Source of the DNA: Pseudomonas sp. ICMP22404
Lineage (GTDB): Bacteria > Pseudomonadota > Gammaproteobacteria > Pseudomonadales > Pseudomonadaceae
NCBI RefSeq assembly: GCF_006227205.1
Contig: NZ_VCNG01000006.1
Span: forward strand, 186,001 to 250,000
Length of the DNA: 64,000 bases
Direction of reading: 5' to 3'
Part shown: positions 46,676 through 54,611 of the stretch, in pieces
Numbering within the stretch: position 1 is the first letter of the stretch
Layout of the letters: each line of letters opens with the position of its first letter
The notes under the pieces: model-generated
What the model was told of the DNA's origin: nothing
The model's input: only the letters and a program-made list of their open reading frames with translations
Databases searched by the model: none
Translations under genes and position numbers: made by a program

Positions 46676-46743
46676 GGCAGAAATGATCAGCCGAACAGCC
46701 TGTCCGACGAAACCTAAAGACTCTCAGGGTCGCCAAAGAACAT
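46676..46743. repeat. Left direct repeat (candidate attL) of the canavanine island
   Basis: This segment matches 62969-63036 in the same orientation over 68 bp. GGCAGAAATGATCAG is identical (15/15), and AGACTCTCAGGGTCGCCAAA plus six bases matches 25 of 26, with the same 27-nt spacing between them. At the right copy the second block is the coding 3' end of a LysR gene (MFFGDPESL, stop). Here the same codons are detached from any gene. This is the pattern left when an element inserts at a gene's 3' end. Confidence 0.65.
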
Positions 46744-46818
46744 TTTAACAGGGCTCTAGAACGGTATTTTAAGGCTGAAAAACGCTAAATGTGCCCCCAA
46801 TTTTGCCCCCAGTCACAT
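46718..46818. repeat. Dispersed repeat copy B
   Basis: This copy is about 75% identical to copy A at 22844-22945. It includes the detached LysR-tail codons and a 12-nt tandem of TGGGGGCA (on the minus strand TGGGGGCAaaatTGGGGGCA). It overlaps the left direct repeat of the island. Confidence 0.6.
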
Positions 46819-46957
46819 GCGCTGCTCGAGCAATTGTGAATGCGCGCCTTGGCGGTGATCCACCGCAGTAATTGATCGGGTTCAGTGGTACAACCCCTTT
46901 GAAATTGGCAGGTTCGTCCACTTTGCAGATGCTTACTGACTGCCAGCCTGCTGCTAT

Positions 46958-47560
46958 CTACTGATGCATCTCCGTCACGGACATAGTGAATACCAACTTC
47001 GATCTGCCAGCGTTGGAATAGGAATGGGGGACATCGGTTTTGGCCACTGCCGAACTCCCCGCAGGAATGACCAACTCTGTTTCCCCTACCACACATTTCA
47101 GCGCGCCTTTTTCCACATGAAACAGCTCAAGCGTGCCCTGAGGATGCCCCTGTGAAGAGAAGGATTCGCCTGGGTGCATTTCCCAACGCCACAGTTCGAT
47201 CATATTAGGTCCGGACGTTCCAGCCAGAAGGCGCGCCGTTCCTCCCAGGTCCCCGGTCCAGAGCGTGGGGATATCTTGGCTGTCGATGATATGGGCGGAT
47301 GGGGCCTCGCTCACATTGACGATGTCTGCAACGGACAGGCCCAGCGCGGCGGCGATTTTGCAAAGGATGCCGATACTGGGGTTCGCCGTACATTTCTCTA
47401 TTTCAACAACCATTCCTTTGCTCACGCCAGCACGGCGGGAAAGTTCATCCAACGTGATCTTCTGTGTTTTGCGTGCCTGTTTAAGTGTGCGCGCAACGGC
47501 CAGGCTGACGGCATGAGCATCAGCGCCAGGGGTAGTCGACAGACTGGTATTGGTGGTCAT
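46958..47560 (-). CDS. XRE-family regulator with C-terminal cupin domain
   Basis: The protein has 200 residues. A helix-turn-helix occupies about residues 22-78 (LDELSRRAGVSKGMVVEIEK), and a cupin barrel about 110-195 (MHPGESFSSQGHPQGTLELF, VPHSYSNAG). Regulators of this build (PuuR/SutR type) usually sense an amino acid or amine through the cupin and control its metabolism. It is divergent from the ctdA-like gene. A 29-nt operator-like sequence at 47648-47676 recurs at 49982-50010 upstream of the ThrC-like gene, making it a candidate regulator of both units in the island. Confidence 0.85.
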   Translation of the reverse strand: MTTNTSLSTTPGADAHAVSLAVARTLKQARKTQKITLDELSRRAGVSKGMVVEIEKCTANPSIGILCKIAAALGLSVADIVNVSEAPSAHIIDSQDIPTLWTGDLGGTARLLAGTSGPNMIELWRWEMHPGESFSSQGHPQGTLELFHVEKGALKCVVGETELVIPAGSSAVAKTDVPHSYSNAGRSKLVFTMSVTEMHQ

Positions 47561-47647
47561 TGATGAAGGTCATGAGAAAAAAGTGCTGGGATTCTCGGCC
47601 TTTATAAGTAGCTCCGTCAATCGGCTCAGCCGTTATAGCAGATGATA

Positions 47648-47676
47648 ATGGTCATTATATTGACTTTATTGGTCGT
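47648..47676. promoter_or_regulatory. Shared operator-like element X, copy 1
   Basis: This 29-nt sequence, beginning ATGGTCATTATATTGAC and ending TTGGTCGT, matches 24 of 29 positions with 49982-50010. It contains overlapping GTCA/TGAC and TGAC/GGTC inverted arms. It lies 44 bp upstream of the ctdA-like start and about 88 bp upstream of the XRE-cupin start. Binding by the XRE-cupin protein is inference. Confidence 0.6.
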
Positions 47677-47720
47677 CGCTGACTAGCATGAAATGACATT
47701 TAGGTTCCTGGAGGTCTTTG

Positions 47721-48416
47721 ATGCTGTCCGTACTGCCGTTAATCGATCAAGCCGTTGCCGAGCTGGCGCCGGAGTTCAGGGCCCTGAGTATCGTGGTGGA
47801 AGCTGCACCACTGGCTCATCCTGAGGTGGCCCAGGCTGCGCTGGACCGTGCTTGCAAGGCTGTGCAGGAAGGTGGGCCAAGCTGGGGAGAAGGCCATCTG
47901 GCTGCATGGGCTGAGACCTTTCGAAAGTTTGGGGCCAAGCCGCAGCGCACACCTTGTTCAGCTGAAGCGCTGCGTAAACGAGTTTTACGTGACGGCAGCT
48001 TGCCTAGCCTGGATCCCATCGTCGATCTCTACAACGCAATCAGCATTGAGTACGCCATCCCGGTTGGCGGGGAAAACATTGAAGCCTATGTGGGCTCCCC
48101 ACGGCTGGTAGTCGCTGATGGCACTGAGCCTTTTGACACGATGAAAGAGGGTGCTGCTGCCTTCGAGTATCCGGATGCCGGCGAGGTTGTCTGGCGCGAT
48201 GACAAAGGCGTGACCTGCCGTCGCTGGAATTGGCGGCAAGGTGTCAGGACCCGTCTCGGTGCTGACGCGAGGAGCATGTGGTTCATTCTGGAGAGTCTGC
48301 CGGCGATGCCGCTTGAAGCCTTGACGGAAGCGGGGGACAAACTCATCGAAGGGTTGCAGCAAATGATGCCAGGCGTCCAGATCGAAAGCTCACTGATTGG
48401 TCCTGGGGCCAAATAG
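47721..48416 (+). CDS. ctdA: Stand-alone B3/B4 tRNA-editing protein, CtdA-like (canavanyl-tRNA deacylase candidate)
   Basis: The protein has 231 residues with GGAGG 6 nt before the ATG. It consists solely of a B3/B4 domain like the editing module of the phenylalanyl-tRNA synthetase beta chain: SLPSLDPIVDLYNAISIEYA, IPVGGENIEAYVG and an RRWNWRQGVRT segment. Free-standing proteins of this type have been shown in Pseudomonas canavaninivorans to deacylate canavanyl-tRNA(Arg), protecting proteins from canavanine. Its location at the head of a cluster with a gamma-lyase, homoserine dehydrogenase and Arg-type ABC transporter strongly supports that role. It is probably co-transcribed with the next gene (29-bp gap). 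Confidence 0.82.
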   Translation: MLSVLPLIDQAVAELAPEFRALSIVVEAAPLAHPEVAQAALDRACKAVQEGGPSWGEGHLAAWAETFRKFGAKPQRTPCSAEALRKRVLRDGSLPSLDPIVDLYNAISIEYAIPVGGENIEAYVGSPRLVVADGTEPFDTMKEGAAAFEYPDAGEVVWRDDKGVTCRRWNWRQGVRTRLGADARSMWFILESLPAMPLEALTEAGDKLIEGLQQMMPGVQIESSLIGPGAK

Positions 48417-48445
48417 TCGATAGACCACTGCAAGGAGTGATGACG

Positions 48446-49339
48446 ATGTTTACCGGTCTTAGTGCATTTCCTCTGACCCCTATGGATGAGCAGGGTGTGG
48501 ACGAAAATGCTTTTACTTGTCTTGTGCAGCAATTGGTGGCAGCTAAAGTAGATTCCATCGGGGCTCTAGGATCCACCGGAAGCTATGCGTATCTTTCTCG
48601 AGCCGAACGTTCTCGAGTTGCTCAGTTGGCAGTAGAGGCTGCGGAGGACGTGCCTGTGATGGTGAGCATCGGCGCGCTGCGTACACGCGACGTTTTGCTG
48701 CTGGCTGAGGATGCGCAAGCCGTGGGGGTCAAAGCCTTGCTGCTGCCACCCGTGTCATATCAAAAACTGACTCAGGACGATGTGTTCTCGATGTACGAAA
48801 TGGTTTCGGCCAACGTCTCAATCCCGCTATGTATCTATGACAATCCTGGTACCACTCATTTCGAATTTACCGATGAGTTACACGGGCGTATTGCAGAGCT
48901 ACCCAATGTCAGCTCAATCAAAATCCCTGGCGTCCCCGAGGCGCCGCATCTGGCCAGGGAGCGTGTGGTGCGCCTGCGGAAATTGATTCCGAGTCACGTG
49001 ACTATTGGAATAAGCGGCGATGCGTTTGCCGCTGTTGGAATGAATGCCGGCTGCGATGCCTGGTATTCGGTCATGGGCGGTTTGTTCCCCAATACGGCGC
49101 TCGCCATCACACGAGCAGCATTGTCAGGTGACGCCTTTGAGGCTATGCGCCTCTCCGAATCCTTGAAGCCGCTTTGGGCATTGTTCAGCCAATTCGGCGG
49201 TAGCTTTCGCGTGATAGCCACTGCAGCGGAGCTACGCGGTATTACTCACTCTCCGAGCGTGCCTTTGCCGCTTAGAACCATCGAAGGGGAAGGACGCAAG
49301 CAAATTGCAGCGGTGATAGACGCGCTCGAATTGAGCTGA
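48446..49339 (+). CDS. DapA/N-acetylneuraminate-lyase family aldolase
   Basis: The protein has 297 residues. Three in-frame starts are close together; 48446 has the best spacing (8 nt) from AAGGAG. The barrel shows the Schiff-base lysine in VSSIKIPG and the catalytic Tyr in IYDNPGTT. The pyruvate-binding GSTGE motif reads GSTGSYAYLS, i.e. it is altered at the position after the glycine. Family members condense pyruvate with an aldehyde (for example aspartate semialdehyde) or do the reverse cleavage. In this island aspartate semialdehyde is an inferred intermediate. The role may be handling that compound or a related 4-substituted keto acid, but this is not proven. Confidence 0.82.
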   Translation: MFTGLSAFPLTPMDEQGVDENAFTCLVQQLVAAKVDSIGALGSTGSYAYLSRAERSRVAQLAVEAAEDVPVMVSIGALRTRDVLLLAEDAQAVGVKALLLPPVSYQKLTQDDVFSMYEMVSANVSIPLCIYDNPGTTHFEFTDELHGRIAELPNVSSIKIPGVPEAPHLARERVVRLRKLIPSHVTIGISGDAFAAVGMNAGCDAWYSVMGGLFPNTALAITRAALSGDAFEAMRLSESLKPLWALFSQFGGSFRVIATAAELRGITHSPSVPLPLRTIEGEGRKQIAAVIDALELS

Positions 49340-49394
49340 GCACTGCGGTGAACACTCTGCCTCATCACAGTTGCGGAGGCAGAAATCCAACTGC

Positions 49395-49878
49395 CTACAG
49401 TTTCAAAAACGTTGGGAAATGATCTTGGTGTCCCTCCAGGATTTCCCTGGGAAGGATCGTGCTAACACTTCCTCGATGCTGCAGGCCATGAGAAAGCACG
49501 TGAGCAAGGATTTGTTCTTTGGTCATGTTGCCGGGTTTGCCATCCTTGAAAATAAATTCCACCGGTTCAGACAGCTCCTTTGCAGTGACTGAATTCGTGT
49601 AATCGACAAACCATTGATTTGCCGTTGTGAAAGCCTCTTCCAACTGACGAATGTCTTGCCGCTGCTCAGTGACGACGTCGTCAAATTCCTCCGGTTTTCC
49701 CTGCAGTCTGGCGATGAATAGTTGGTCCACAATATTGATGTGCCTGAGCCAATAACAGGCCTTCTTCCATTTCCCCAGGAAACGACTGCGAAATGGGCGC
49801 TTTCAAGCACCTGAATAACACCTCCTCAGACCATGCCTTGTACTGATAAAGCGAGTGCAGCAGATTCTTGGCACACAT
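49395..49878 (-). pseudogene. DinB-family protein, frameshifted
   Basis: The N-terminal part is read in one frame from 49878 (MCAKNLLHSLYQYKAWSEEV, with GGGAGAA upstream). The C-terminal part is in another frame to 49395 (VDQLFIARLQGKPEEFDD; LSHGLQHRGSVSTILP with the metal-binding histidines). Together they match a full-length DinB/YfiT-like metalloenzyme of about 160 residues. The frames cross near 49745, where HINIVDQLF is expected. It is a pseudogene or a sequencing error. These proteins are thiol S-transferase or hydrolase-like with unknown substrates. It is the only gene of the island on this strand apart from the regulator and the exporter. Confidence 0.75.
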
Positions 49879-49981
49879 GGTGTTCTCCCATTTCTAAGCA
49901 TTGTCGGCCCTCGCACATCCCATGGGCTTGGACAAAAGGGGGGTTCGTGTAACGGGAACGGAGTACCGTTAGCGAGGTATG

Positions 49982-50010
49982 ATGGTCGATATATTGACTT
50001 TTATGGTCAT
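49982..50010. promoter_or_regulatory. Shared operator-like element X, copy 2
   Basis: This sequence begins ATGGTCGATATATTGAC and ends ATGGTCAT. It matches copy 1 (47648-47676) at 24 of 29 positions. GTCgATATATtGAC is a near-perfect palindrome and TGAC-N7-GTCA forms a second dyad. It lies 106 bp upstream of the ThrC-like start and about 104 bp upstream of the dinB pseudogene start, in the divergent promoter region. Confidence 0.6.
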
Positions 50011-50116
50011 TGGTATGAAGCTGGATCAAAGGCGATTAACGCTACCGCATTGAATTCCGGAGAAGCCCCAGCTTGCAGGTGGCCGGCTCGGAAATGGCTT
50101 GAGGGTGTCTTGGATC

Positions 50117-51520
50117 ATGAAATACGTCAGCACACGGACCCCAGGTAGAACGTACGAATTCAGCGAGGTGCTGATGGGGGCGTACGCGCCTGACGGTGGC
50201 TTGTACGTGCCGCACAAGGTTCCCCGCTTCAAAAAGGAGGAGCTCTCAAAGCTCGAATGGTTGCCCTTCCATGAATTGGCTCGCTACGTAATCGAGCCCT
50301 TTCTGGGGGGATGGATCGAGCAGGATCTGTTGTCTCGGATGCTTGAGGAGATTTTTGATTGTTTTAAAAGCAACGCAGTGACACCGCTGTACCAGACCGC
50401 AAGTAACGAGTGGATACTCGAATTGTTTCATGGGCCGTCAGGCGTCTACCAAGACGTTGGCCTTCAGTTGATGTCTCGCTTTATCGATCATGATTTACTC
50501 AGGTCTGGTAAGAAGGCGCTGATTATAGGTTGTACAGGTGGAGATACTGGCGCCGCAGCAATAAAAGCATTTTCGGGAATGAAGGGCGTTACGTTGTTGG
50601 TATTGCATCCTTCCATGGGGTTAACGGCGGAGGATCGCCTACGCTTACTGGGTACGCACGAAGATAATGTTGTGAATGTTGCGGTCGACGGAGACTATTC
50701 TGATTGTCATCGTTTGTGTGAGCAGTTCCTGAAACAAAGTAGTAATGCACGGCAGTATCTTATTTCGTTTAACTCAGTGCACTGGGTTCGCGTACTTGCG
50801 CACCTCTCCTTCTATTTCTATTCTGCTCTTCAGCTCGGTGCGCCTAAAAGAGAGATTGCTTTCAGTGTCCCGACTGGAAATTTTGGCGCCCTGTACGCTG
50901 GTTATATTGCCAAGCAAATGGGACTGCCGATTCGACAGCTTATTGTTGCCACGAATGCTAACGCCGGACTGCATAACTTTCTCCAATCAAATCTGTACAG
51001 TCGAAATGAAATTCGTGCTACCAAAATTCCCACTATGAATGTTTCATTAGCCTCTAATTTTGAGCGCCTACAGTGGAGCATTTTAAATCGATGCGGAGAA
51101 AAAGTAGCTCGTAATATGCAGTTGCTAGAAGGTGAGGGAACTATTCAGTTAGCGCAGGATGAATGGTTGGATGCACGCAAACTGTTTGACTCACTGGCTG
51201 TGGACGATGCAGACGCATTCAGTTGTATTCATGAGGTCTTTGCAGAGAGTGGATATCTGGTCAGTCCCAATACCGCTATCGGCTTGCGCGCTGCACGTGT
51301 AAGCAGACGCAGCTTGATGATCCCCATGATTTGCCTGGCAACCACACATCCGTCGAAAGTTGGCATTGCAACCCAAAAGTCAGAGATTGTTGGCTACCTA
51401 AATACAATTGGTGTTCCTGTAGTTGCTGAACAAGACTGTACTTCAATTCCCAACGACGTTAGGTCGCTGATCTCACTGGTCAGGGCATTATCAAAAGACA
51501 CGGAGTCTCACTCGTTATAA
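50117..51520 (+). CDS. Threonine-synthase homologue lacking the PLP lysine
   Basis: This 467-residue protein is collinear with bacterial ThrC from end to end: MKYVSTRTPGRTYEFSEVLM, GAYAPDGGLYVPHKVPRF, GCTGGDTGAAAIKAFSG, SVPTGNFGALYAGYIAKQMG and LATTHPSKVG. In ThrC the cofactor lysine is in HGPTLAFKD. Here the segment reads HGPSGVYQD, so the lysine is Gln112 (codon caa at 50450-50452). The normal PLP reaction (phosphohomoserine to threonine) should not be possible. The phosphate-binding loop is partly kept. The gene is visibly more AT-rich than its neighbours. It is followed after 14 bp by an Lrp gene. The role is unknown: a repurposed binding protein, sensor or enzyme subunit. Confidence 0.85.
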   Translation: MKYVSTRTPGRTYEFSEVLMGAYAPDGGLYVPHKVPRFKKEELSKLEWLPFHELARYVIEPFLGGWIEQDLLSRMLEEIFDCFKSNAVTPLYQTASNEWILELFHGPSGVYQDVGLQLMSRFIDHDLLRSGKKALIIGCTGGDTGAAAIKAFSGMKGVTLLVLHPSMGLTAEDRLRLLGTHEDNVVNVAVDGDYSDCHRLCEQFLKQSSNARQYLISFNSVHWVRVLAHLSFYFYSALQLGAPKREIAFSVPTGNFGALYAGYIAKQMGLPIRQLIVATNANAGLHNFLQSNLYSRNEIRATKIPTMNVSLASNFERLQWSILNRCGEKVARNMQLLEGEGTIQLAQDEWLDARKLFDSLAVDDADAFSCIHEVFAESGYLVSPNTAIGLRAARVSRRSLMIPMICLATTHPSKVGIATQKSEIVGYLNTIGVPVVAEQDCTSIPNDVRSLISLVRALSKDTESHSL

Positions 51521-51534
51521 GTCCGGAGCCAGAG

Positions 51535-51972
51535 ATGAAACGTGTTTTAGATAAAGTTGATGAAAAGATTTTGGAGGAGCTAACTCGCAATGCACGGTTG
51601 GCCCACAACGATATTGCCCTAAAAGTGAATTTATCCAGGAACGCAGTCAGGCTGCGGATTGAGCGATTGGAGCGCGATGGGTATGTCCGAGGCTACACAA
51701 TTATTAAAGGTATGCCTTCGGCTGATGCAGGACCCATTAATGCATTAATCTTCGTTTATCGTAAGGATCGTATGCGAGATTCAGAAGTTGTTCGCTCCGT
51801 TGGTGCAATGCCTGAAGTTATTTCCTGCAATGTGATGAGTGGCGACCTCGATATTGTACTGACGGTTCAGGCGATGAATGCAGATCGTATCCACAGGGTA
51901 TGGAGTGAGATCTCGACGCTGCCGGGAGTCCTGAATACCGTAACGTCTTTTGTTCTGTCGAGCACAAAATAG
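51535..51972 (+). CDS. Lrp/AsnC-family regulator (island, first copy)
   Basis: The protein has 145 residues. The HTH is in HNDIALKVNLSRNAVRLRIE, followed by a RAM ligand domain with NVMSGDLDIVLTVQAMNADR. It is co-transcribed with the ThrC-like gene and directly upstream of element Y and the homoserine dehydrogenase operon. It is a good candidate to bind the CGAGCATTTTGCTCG palindromes at 51990 and 56279. Its composition is AT-rich like the ThrC-like gene. Confidence 0.88.
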   Translation: MKRVLDKVDEKILEELTRNARLAHNDIALKVNLSRNAVRLRIERLERDGYVRGYTIIKGMPSADAGPINALIFVYRKDRMRDSEVVRSVGAMPEVISCNVMSGDLDIVLTVQAMNADRIHRVWSEISTLPGVLNTVTSFVLSSTK

Positions 51973-51989
51973 CAAGTTGCGCTGTTGTA

Positions 51990-52036
51990 CGAGCATTTTG
52001 CTCGCAACAACGTTCTGTTTGCCATATTCGTAAAGT
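51990..52036. promoter_or_regulatory. Shared operator/promoter element Y, copy 1
   Basis: This is a 47-nt element. The perfect palindrome CGAGCATTTTGCTCG (51990-52004) is followed by AACGTTC and TTTGCCATATTCGTAAAGT. It matches 56279-56325 at 42 of 47 positions with no gaps. It starts 18 nt after the Lrp stop and ends 54 bp upstream of the homoserine dehydrogenase start. The AGCA/TGCT arms resemble Lrp-family half-sites. Confidence 0.7.
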
Positions 52037-52089
52037 TAAGTTGGCGGCTTACTATCTCAGCACCACAACATAACAATGAGAACCCTGTC

Positions 52090-53139
52090 GTGACTGAATA
52101 CAAAATTGCGTTGCTTGGATTTGGTGGCGTTAACCGCGCGCTGACCCAGCTTATTGCCGATAAGAATTCGCGTTGGGCCGATGAATTAGGTTTTACCTTG
52201 AAGATTGTCGGTGTCAGTGACCTTTACCTCGGTTCGATCATTAACAAAGACGGCCTGGACGCTCGTGAATTGGCAGCAGTGCCTGCTGCTAAAGGCAGTT
52301 TCAGGACCCTGGCCGGCGGGACTGCTGAGCCGGCAAACGAAACCGTTATCCGCTTCTCTGGCGCCGATATTGTCGCTGAGGCAACGTTCACCAATCCTGT
52401 GGATGGTGAACCGGCTACGACCTTCTGCCGCTGGGCTCTGGAAAAGGGCGTCAGTGTCGTGACCACCAACAAAGGGCCCGTGGCGCTGCATGCACAAAGC
52501 TTGAAGACGCTGGCCGATAGCACCGGCGCCCGCTTTGAATTTGAAGGTTCTGTCATGAGCGGGACCCCGGTTATCCGTTTGGCCAAGGAGTCACTGGCAG
52601 GCTCGGAAATCACCGGCTTCAAGGGGATCCTCAACGGTACTTCAAACTTTGTCCTCTCCAGCATGGAGACGGGGTTGGACTTCTCCAGTGCTGTCGCAAA
52701 AGCGCAGGAATTGGGGTATGCCGAAGCTGACCCAACAGCGGATGTAGAAGGGCACGATGTGCGCTTGAAGGTTGTCATCCTCGCCAATGAACTGCTAGGC
52801 GCAAAACTCAAACCAAGCGACGTCCTGTGCAAAGGGATTTCTGAAATCACGGCCAAGGATATTGCCGAGGCGACGAAAGCAAATGCCCGCTGGAAGCTGA
52901 TTGGCAGCGCAGAGAAACGGAGCGATGGTTCGATTTCAGCATCAGTGAGTCCGAAGCTCTTGCCGGCGAGCGACGCGCTCTCAGCCGTGAGCGGAGCCAC
53001 CAACGCAATTACCTTCAACACGGCCATTCTCGGTCCCGTCACTGTAGTGGGTGCGGGGGCAGGTCGTTTTGAAACCGCATTTGCCTTGCTCGCCGACATC
53101 GTAAGCATCCACAACCACAAAACCACGTCAGGTAAGTAA
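52090..53139 (+). CDS. Homoserine dehydrogenase, short catabolic type
   Basis: The protein has 349 residues from a GTG giving [20 protein letters not shown]; a longer in-frame start covers element Y and is unlikely. The NAD(P)-binding region is at the N-terminus, with [29 protein letters not shown] and the family signature [15 protein letters not shown]. The C-terminal ACT regulatory domain of biosynthetic homoserine dehydrogenases is absent, consistent with a non-feedback-regulated catabolic enzyme. The inferred reaction is homoserine (from canavanine cleavage) to aspartate semialdehyde. It is the first gene of an operon with an aldehyde dehydrogenase (2-bp gap) and a gamma-lyase. Confidence 0.9.
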   Translation: MTEYKIALLGFGGVNRALTQLIADKNSRWADELGFTLKIVGVSDLYLGSIINKDGLDARELAAVPAAKGSFRTLAGGTAEPANETVIRFSGADIVAEATFTNPVDGEPATTFCRWALEKGVSVVTTNKGPVALHAQSLKTLADSTGARFEFEGSVMSGTPVIRLAKESLAGSEITGFKGILNGTSNFVLSSMETGLDFSSAVAKAQELGYAEADPTADVEGHDVRLKVVILANELLGAKLKPSDVLCKGISEITAKDIAEATKANARWKLIGSAEKRSDGSISASVSPKLLPASDALSAVSGATNAITFNTAILGPVTVVGAGAGRFETAFALLADIVSIHNHKTTSGK

Positions 53140-53141
53140 TC

Positions 53142-54560
53142 ATGAATAGCTTGAGTCTCTCGCTCGCTGCTGATTATAAGGCCATTACGGTGCTCAGCCC
53201 GTTTGACGGCAGCAAAGTGGGTGAAGTGGCAGACATACCCGCATCATCCGCTACCACGATAGTTGACACCGCCATTTTAGGTGCCTTGATTGCCAAGGAT
53301 CTGCCGCGCCATGAGCGTGCGCGTATCTTGGAAAAGGCCGCAAGCTCAGTCGAGCGTGACAAGGACTCCTTTGCCAAACTGATCGTCGCGGAGTCAGGAA
53401 AAACGCTGAAGCAGGCGCGAAAGGAGGTGTTGCGATGCGTCAATACCTTGAAGTTGTCTGCCGAAGAAGCCAAGCGCAATGCCGGTGAAGTCATTCCTTT
53501 TGACGCCTATGTCGGGTCTGAATCCCGTCAGGGCTGGTTCACCCGTGAACCGTTGGGCGTCATCGTTGCCATCACCCCTTACAACGACCCGCTTAACCTG
53601 GTCGCGCATAAATTGGGGCCTGCCATTGCAGGAGGAAATGCAGTTGTTCTCAAGCCGTCTGAGCTCACACCGCTATCAGCGATCAAGCTGGTGGAGTGCT
53701 TGATCGACGCGGGTCTGCCTCCGGTTGTTGCCACCGTCGCAACAGGCGGCGCCGCCCTGGGCAAGGCTCTTGTGGCCCACCGTGCGGTGCGCATGGTGTC
53801 TTTCACTGGCGGCTTTGTCACGGGTGAGCAGATCGCTCGTACAGCTGGCCTCAAGAAGCTAGCGATGGACCTTGGCGGTAATGCGCCGGTCATCGTGATG
53901 GCTGATTGTGATTTGGATGAAACCGTTGATTCATGCGTGTCGGGGGCTTTCTGGGCGGCCGGACAAAACTGCATCGGTACCCAACGGATCCTCATCGAGG
54001 CCTCACTCTATGAAACCTTCAAAACGCGCTTTGTTGAACAGACCTCTAAGTTGATCGTCGGTAACCCTGCAGATGAGCAGACGGACGTAGGGCCGATGAT
54101 TACCGAGGCGTCAGCCAAGCGTACCGAGGAAGTGGTCAATGACGCCATTGCCAAAGGCGCCACGTTGTTGTTTGGCAACACATGTAACGGCTCGCTCTAT
54201 TCACCTACCGTGCTGGAAGGCGTCGACCGCCAATGCAAGTTGTGGTGCGAAGAGGTGTTCAGTCCGGTAGTCATCCTTCAGAGCGTCGCCTCCCTGGATG
54301 AAGCATTGGCGCTGGCTAACGAACCTGAATACAGCCTGCATGCTGGGATCTTCACCAGCAATCTAAAGGTTGCAATGACCGCCGCTAAACGACTGGAGGC
54401 GGGCGGGGTGATGATCAACGACTCTTCCGACTATCGTTTTGATGCAATGCCTTTCGGCGGCTTCAAGTACGGGAGCATGGGTCGTGAGGGCGTACGTTTC
54501 GCTTACGAAGACATGACGCAACCCAAGGTCGTTTGCATTAACGGTGTGAGTGGAAGCTAA
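53142..54560 (+). CDS. Aldehyde dehydrogenase, candidate aspartate-semialdehyde oxidiser
   Basis: This 472-residue NAD(P)-dependent aldehyde dehydrogenase has the catalytic Cys277 in AGQNCIGTQ, cofactor segments [18 protein letters not shown] and [14 protein letters not shown], and a C-terminal [15 protein letters not shown]. The usual ELGG general-base motif reads MDLGGNAP, i.e. Asp in place of Glu. It starts 2 bp after the homoserine dehydrogenase stop. By context it would convert aspartate semialdehyde to aspartate without phosphate, completing homoserine entry into central metabolism. It resembles the lactaldehyde/phosphonoacetaldehyde dehydrogenase branch rather than Asd. Confidence 0.87.
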   Translation: MNSLSLSLAADYKAITVLSPFDGSKVGEVADIPASSATTIVDTAILGALIAKDLPRHERARILEKAASSVERDKDSFAKLIVAESGKTLKQARKEVLRCVNTLKLSAEEAKRNAGEVIPFDAYVGSESRQGWFTREPLGVIVAITPYNDPLNLVAHKLGPAIAGGNAVVLKPSELTPLSAIKLVECLIDAGLPPVVATVATGGAALGKALVAHRAVRMVSFTGGFVTGEQIARTAGLKKLAMDLGGNAPVIVMADCDLDETVDSCVSGAFWAAGQNCIGTQRILIEASLYETFKTRFVEQTSKLIVGNPADEQTDVGPMITEASAKRTEEVVNDAIAKGATLLFGNTCNGSLYSPTVLEGVDRQCKLWCEEVFSPVVILQSVASLDEALALANEPEYSLHAGIFTSNLKVAMTAAKRLEAGGVMINDSSDYRFDAMPFGGFKYGSMGREGVRFAYEDMTQPKVVCINGVSGS

Positions 54561-54611
54561 GCAACTCTCTCAACTCAAGAATGAAACACACAACAATAAA
54601 GAGGAAACGAC

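Larger units (their letters stand above)
46538..46957. other. 420-bp gene-free stretch containing the left island boundary
   Basis: No gene is recognised here. The stretch holds the direct-repeat block 46676-46743 (matching 62969-63036), the longer dispersed repeat copy B (46718-46818) and the 12-nt TGGGGGCA tandem. It then leads into the 3' end of the XRE-cupin gene, which is read from the right. Confidence 0.6.

Noticed and set aside
50117..51520. Annotation as a functional threonine synthase (thrC)
   Set aside because: The PLP-binding lysine is replaced by glutamine, so the normal activity cannot be assumed despite full-length similarity.
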